A DNA stretch of 35,915 nt from Rhizobiaceae bacterium (GTDB lineage Bacteria > Pseudomonadota > Alphaproteobacteria > Rhizobiales > Rhizobiaceae). This document shows positions 32,114 through 35,915 of this stretch, piece by piece. The translations under genes were made by a program, and so were the position numbers. The notes below the pieces were generated by a model. The model had not been told where the DNA came from, did no database searches, and saw only the letters and a program-made list of their open reading frames with translations. The stretch's first letter is position 1. The number at the start of each line of letters is the position of its first letter. The stretch spans positions 1 through 35,915 of the forward strand of contig JAHBYY010000048.1 of assembly GCA_019635715.1 (NCBI GenBank), written 5' to 3'.

Positions 32114-34477
32114 ATGACATCCATTCTCGACGAGATCGCGGTTCGCTGCGAGGATCCGGCGATCGCCGCCCTGACCAGCGACGTGTTCGACACGGTGCTG
32201 TTCCGCTCGCACGGAAGCTGGAACGACTTCCTCCTCGCGCTCGGCGCGGCGCTCGCCGAAGAGGGGTTGACGAAGCCCGGATTGAACCCGGAGAAATTCG
32301 TGCATTTCCGCAAGGCCGCGGAGAAGGACGCGCACGAGACGGCCCGGCAGATCGGCGTCCAGGCGGTGGCTTTGGAGGCGATCTACGCGGATTTCCCGGC
32401 GCAGTACCTGAGCGCGGGAACCGATGCGGCGAAGCTCGCATCCTTCGAGTTCGCCTTCGAGAGGCGGGCGATCTTCTCGCTCCCCAGCTACCGATCCTTC
32501 TTCGGCGGGCTGCGCCAGCGCGACCTCAAGGTGCTCTTTGCCAGCAACAGCTACTATTCCGCCGCGCAGATCGGCGAACTGCTCGTCGCCGCCGGGGTTT
32601 TCGCCAGGGGAGACGTGCCGACCATCTATTCGTCCTGCGACCATGGGCTGAACAAGAACGGCGGCCTGTTCGCGGCGATCTGCAAGGCGGAAGATCTGCT
32701 GCCCGCACAGATCCTGCACATCGGCGACAACCCGGTCACCGATGTCCGCGCCGGCATCGAGGCGGGGGTCAGCGTGATCGCGGTGGGCGAGGCACGCATG
32801 CACGCCGACTACGGCCGACCGCTGTACAAGGACGTCCGGCGCAGCGACGCTCCCTTCCTGTCGCCCCTGCTGACGCTGACCACGGTCGGCGCCGGCAGCC
32901 GCGGCTACGAACAGTTCGGCTACCAGTTCCTCGGTCCGATGGTGCTCGGCTTCGTCGAGTGGCTGGAGGCCATGCGCGAGGAAAGGCAGGCGGAAAAGCT
33001 GCTCTTCGCGGAACGCGAAGGCATTTTCCTGATCGAGGCCTACGATGCGTGGATGGAGGCGGCCGGCCGCGGACCCAGGACCAGGAGCAAAAGCCGGACC
33101 AAGCCGAGTTCGCTGCTCGCCGTTTCACGCGCTGCGCTTTTCCCGCTGTCGTTCCGCTTCGGTTCCGTCGCCGAGCGCGTCGACCTGATCAAGCGCAGCG
33201 CCGCCGCCGGCCTGGAGGACATCGCGGCGCGGCCGCTGCAGAAGGAGTATGCGCAGGCGCGCGACTACCTCAAGTCGATCGTCGCCGCCGGCAGCAGGAT
33301 CATCTTCGTCGACGTCGGCTACAAGGGGACCATCCAGAAGCAGCTCGACGCCTTCTTCGAGGGCGAGCAGCTCGGCGTCGACATGCACGGCGCCTATCTC
33401 ATCCACCGCAAGTCGGGAGCCATGCGATCCGGTGTCTCCGGCTATCTGTGCGAAAACAGCTACCCCCGCGACCTCCTGGCCGATACCGACGGCGGTGTCG
33501 CCGTCCTCGAACAATGCCTGATGCCGGACAGCGGCACCGTGACCGGCTACGGGCCCGACGCCACCGTCGAGCGCGGCGAGGTCAAGGTGCCGGCCGGGCA
33601 GCTTGCCGAGCAGCGTCTCGTCCAGAAAGGCGCCCTGGCCTTCATCAAGGACTATGCGGAGCTCTGCCGCGCGGCACGGCGCGAGCGCTCCGGGCTGTCC
33701 GCCGAGTCGATCGCCGAGGAAACCATGCGCTGGCTGACCAGGCCGTCGCCGCGCATCGCCGGCCTGTTCCGCCACTGGGTGCACGAGGTCAACATGGGCA
33801 CGCCGCATGTCCTGCCGATCGTCTCGGAAGTCGCGCTCGGCGACTTCATCCCGACGCGCGAGACGGTTCGGGCGGTCGGCGGCTGGAAGGCTTCGCTGCG
33901 GGAGCGCATTCCCCTGGTGCCCAAGACGCAGCGGGAAGTCGTCGTCACCGCAAGGCTGCTCGCCTGCGCGTCGCGAGGGCCCTTCGCGCTGACGCCGCTT
34001 CGCAGCGCGACCTTCGAGCGCCGGGTGCTGTCGGGCAACTGTCCGGCTCCCAAGGGCGAGACCGTGACGCTCCTCGTGCTGCGGGAGTGCGAGATCCTCG
34101 ACGGACGGCCGGTCGGCATCAGGCTGGCCTGGCTGCCGATCGGCGATCCGACGGAACAGAGCGACGAGGACGCGGCCTGTGGCGCCATGAACCAGATCGC
34201 CTTCCGGCACGAGAGCGGCCGCCTCACCGCGGACGCCCCTCCCGAAGTCAATCCATTCTCGATGTCGTTCACTGCCGCATCGAAAAGCCTGCGGATCAAG
34301 GTGGACGGCGCCTTCGCCGTGGCCTCGGTGCGATTCGAGATCGCCGAACTGCCGCGCGCCGCGAAGCCGGCAGCCTCGCCGGCAAAGCCCGTGGGGACAC
34401 CGGCCAAACCGACGACCGCCGCTGCCAAGCCAGCGCCGGCCAAGCCCGCCCCCGCCGCCAGGACAAGCACCGCCTGA
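32114..34477 (+). CDS. Large HAD-superfamily protein (COG5610-like) of a surface-polysaccharide locus
   Basis: A 787-residue cytoplasmic protein. The N-terminal HAD domain (about 15-235) has motif I SDVFDTVLFR with nucleophile-like Asp23, motif II FASN, a conserved Lys in GLNKNGG, and motif IV HIGDNPVTDVRAG. Position +2 after Asp23 is Phe rather than the acid/base Asp of HAD phosphatases, as in other DxFDT-type members, so phosphatase activity is uncertain. The middle region includes EREGIFLIEAYDAW and FVDVGYKGTIQKQLDAFF and resembles large HAD proteins found in capsule/LPS loci. The last 40 residues are a Pro-Ala-Lys repeat (AKPAPAKPAPA). It is tightly linked to the transferase gene before it and convergent with the next. 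Confidence 0.7.
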   Translation: MTSILDEIAVRCEDPAIAALTSDVFDTVLFRSHGSWNDFLLALGAALAEEGLTKPGLNPEKFVHFRKAAEKDAHETARQIGVQAVALEAIYADFPAQYLSAGTDAAKLASFEFAFERRAIFSLPSYRSFFGGLRQRDLKVLFASNSYYSAAQIGELLVAAGVFARGDVPTIYSSCDHGLNKNGGLFAAICKAEDLLPAQILHIGDNPVTDVRAGIEAGVSVIAVGEARMHADYGRPLYKDVRRSDAPFLSPLLTLTTVGAGSRGYEQFGYQFLGPMVLGFVEWLEAMREERQAEKLLFAEREGIFLIEAYDAWMEAAGRGPRTRSKSRTKPSSLLAVSRAALFPLSFRFGSVAERVDLIKRSAAAGLEDIAARPLQKEYAQARDYLKSIVAAGSRIIFVDVGYKGTIQKQLDAFFEGEQLGVDMHGAYLIHRKSGAMRSGVSGYLCENSYPRDLLADTDGGVAVLEQCLMPDSGTVTGYGPDATVERGEVKVPAGQLAEQRLVQKGALAFIKDYAELCRAARRERSGLSAESIAEETMRWLTRPSPRIAGLFRHWVHEVNMGTPHVLPIVSEVALGDFIPTRETVRAVGGWKASLRERIPLVPKTQREVVVTARLLACASRGPFALTPLRSATFERRVLSGNCPAPKGETVTLLVLRECEILDGRPVGIRLAWLPIGDPTEQSDEDAACGAMNQIAFRHESGRLTADAPPEVNPFSMSFTAASKSLRIKVDGAFAVASVRFEIAELPRAAKPAASPAKPVGTPAKPTTAAAKPAPAKPAPAARTSTA

Positions 34478-34514
34478 CCTACGGTGTTGGGCGGTCTGTC
34501 GGGAAAGCCGGCGC

Positions 34515-35801
34515 CTACAGCAGCTTCAGCCGTCGCAGCAGCCGGTCGACAGGGCGCGCGATCGCGCCGGGCAGGAGCGCGTCGCCGATCGTGTAGACGG
34601 CGCGGCGGACGGGATCGTAGCCGGCGCGCCGGGCCTGGAGCCCCTTCGACTTCGAGCGCCGCAGCATCGGCTTGAGGCTGTCGCGGATCTGGACGGTCGC
34701 CTCGTGGCTTTCCACCATGCCCCTGAAATAGGGGGTGGCGCGGACCGCGTCGGCGGCACGCAGGTCGCGCGACAGGGCGGTCAGGGCGCTGTCCACGATG
34801 ACCGCCGCCGCGGAACGCCCCAGCCGCGGGAAGAAGGCATCGATCCAGCCCCGCTCGGGCTCGCCGATCTCGTCCGCGCCGATCTGGTCGAAGGTCCTGA
34901 GCAGGCCGCTTTCGAGAAAGACGGGGTTGCCGAACTTCTCGTGGACGCCGAGATCGAGGACCGCCGCAGCGCGACAGCCCGCCGCGATCGCCTCCAGCGC
35001 CGCCGTCGATGAAAAGGTGAGCAGCAGGTCAACTTCGGGAAGAAGGTCGGCGACCGGCGTGTAGTCGATCCGGAAATTGGCCGGCAGCACCTCGCCGCGC
35101 AGCAGATCCTCGGGATGGAACAGCATCTTGTGGAAGGTGGACTCTCCCAGCCGGTGCCGGGGCTTCAGCAGCACGGTGCGTTCCGGATGGGCGCGCGCAT
35201 AGCCGATCAGCCGACGGTAGGCGTAGAGCCTGTCCCAGGCCGTATCGGGCACCGTCGGCTGGTCGGCGTAGAGGACGGTACGGATCGGTCCGCCGCGCAG
35301 GGGCGCAAGCTCCGACGGCAGGAACGGCATTCCGGAAAGCAGCAGATTGCCGGTCGGCAGCGAGAGATGCCGCGCAGCGGACTCGAAGCGCTCGAGATCG
35401 GCTCTCGAATTGACGGCGACGACGTCGCAGGCGCAGCGGTCGAGATAGCCGGCCACCAGCTTTTCGATGATGATGCCGACCCACCCCGCCACCAGTACCG
35501 GAGGCCGCCGGCCCAGCGTCTCGCCCATTCGATGCAATTCGATCGAGATGCGCTTGGTCGACGGACCGGACAGGGCCGAGACGAAGACGTCGCTCAGCAT
35601 GGCGAAGGCCATCATTTCCTTCCAGGCGACGCGCTCGACACGATCCACGCCGGCGTCGGCGATCTGCGCATCGCTGAGCGCCGACCGCACGTCGGGAACG
35701 ACGATCCGGCAGGCGACGCCGCGGCTTTCGAATTCGGCGCGCAGGCCGGCGCTCCACTTCAACTGGGAATCGAAGGCCGCCGCAAACAGAGCTGTCGTCA
35801 T
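34515..35801 (-). CDS. Predicted glycosyltransferase-like protein (DUF6716-type)
   Basis: A 428-residue cytoplasmic protein with no membrane segment. It has a GT-B-like layout: an N-terminal half with MTTALFAAAFDSQLKWSAGL and VLVAGWVGIIIEKLVAGY, and a C-terminal half with LKPRHRLGEST and LTFSSTAALEAIAAGCRAA, which resembles the donor-binding loop of polysaccharide transferases. The match to DUF6716 is from memory and moderate. The ATG at 35801 is chosen because AAAGGATCC precedes it and the frame to 35876 adds an Arg/Gly-rich lead. It converges with the HAD gene, and a palindromic repeat lies just upstream. Confidence 0.65.
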   Translation of the reverse strand: MTTALFAAAFDSQLKWSAGLRAEFESRGVACRIVVPDVRSALSDAQIADAGVDRVERVAWKEMMAFAMLSDVFVSALSGPSTKRISIELHRMGETLGRRPPVLVAGWVGIIIEKLVAGYLDRCACDVVAVNSRADLERFESAARHLSLPTGNLLLSGMPFLPSELAPLRGGPIRTVLYADQPTVPDTAWDRLYAYRRLIGYARAHPERTVLLKPRHRLGESTFHKMLFHPEDLLRGEVLPANFRIDYTPVADLLPEVDLLLTFSSTAALEAIAAGCRAAAVLDLGVHEKFGNPVFLESGLLRTFDQIGADEIGEPERGWIDAFFPRLGRSAAAVIVDSALTALSRDLRAADAVRATPYFRGMVESHEATVQIRDSLKPMLRRSKSKGLQARRAGYDPVRRAVYTIGDALLPGAIARPVDRLLRRLKLL

Positions 35802-35859
35802 CCGGATCCTTTCCGCTGGTGGCGTGCGCCCGCCCGCACCGGGCCGTGCTACGCCACCC

Positions 35860-35915
35860 AAAGCGCGTCGCGTCAAATCGGACTCAGGTGACGCACCTTG
35901 AGTTCTTGGTTTGAT
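35860..35915. repeat. RIME-like palindromic repeat, truncated by the window end
   Basis: AAAGCGCGTCGCGTCAAA matches the copy at 17777 nearly base for base. It is followed by a diverged return arm (GGTGACGCACCTT) and GAGTTCTTGGTTTGAT, which corresponds to the linker before the second hairpin. The window ends inside the element. It sits upstream of the DUF6716-type gene. Confidence 0.8.

Overview
The window looks like the chromosome of a high-GC alphaproteobacterium of the order Hyphomicrobiales, probably near Mesorhizobium, Aminobacter or Phyllobacterium. The evidence is the GyrA sequence (Ala at the quinolone-region position that is Ser83 in E. coli), a rhizobial-type intergenic palindromic repeat present in three copies, and the abundance of ABC importers and LysR/SBP-type genes. 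No rRNA, CRISPR array, phage or conjugation gene was seen.

Layout. (1) 1-1232: the 3' end of a tRNA-Ser, then a complete IS630-family element with TA target duplication and a transposase split by a -1 shift at an A7 run. (2) 1329-17778: a catabolic block, mostly on the minus strand. It holds a Dpp/Opp-type ABC importer (SBP, two permeases, two ATPases), a sugar-type ABC importer (SBP and two permeases, no ATPase), a short-chain dehydrogenase, a divergent D-lactate/glycolate-type flavin dehydrogenase, a thiol dioxygenase of the 3-mercaptopropionate type with an AhpD-like partner, a TauE/SafE exporter and a D-2-hydroxyacid dehydrogenase. At its end, on the plus strand, is an unusual cytoplasmic protein that fuses a winged helix-turn-helix to a family-1 solute-binding domain. 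(3) 17976-22512: housekeeping gyrA, then a CPBP membrane protease and a MarC-family protein. (4) 22705-28462: a LysR regulator divergent from a 54-residue protein and a cytoplasmic molybdoenzyme operon that fits the SoeABC sulfite dehydrogenase. (5) 28463-35801: a lipid/diacylglycerol kinase-like gene and three large genes of a surface-polysaccharide locus (two predicted GT-B-like transferases and a COG5610-type HAD protein).

How it may work together. The main discovery candidate is the block in (2). An inverted repeat, TGTCCA-N3-TGGACA, perfect at 6955-6969 and degenerate elsewhere, recurs in gene-less DNA ahead of the Dpp-type SBP, the sugar-type SBP, the AhpD/thiol dioxygenase pair and the shared upstream region of the hydroxyacid dehydrogenase and the HTH-SBP protein. 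A partial copy precedes the soe operon. I infer that the HTH-SBP fusion is a cytosolic one-component regulator that senses an imported ligand with the same fold used by the importer's own binding protein, and that these sites are its operators. The enzymes (thiol dioxygenase, TauE exporter, SoeABC) suggest that an organosulfur compound is converted to sulfite, which is exported or oxidised; the ligand itself cannot be named from sequence.
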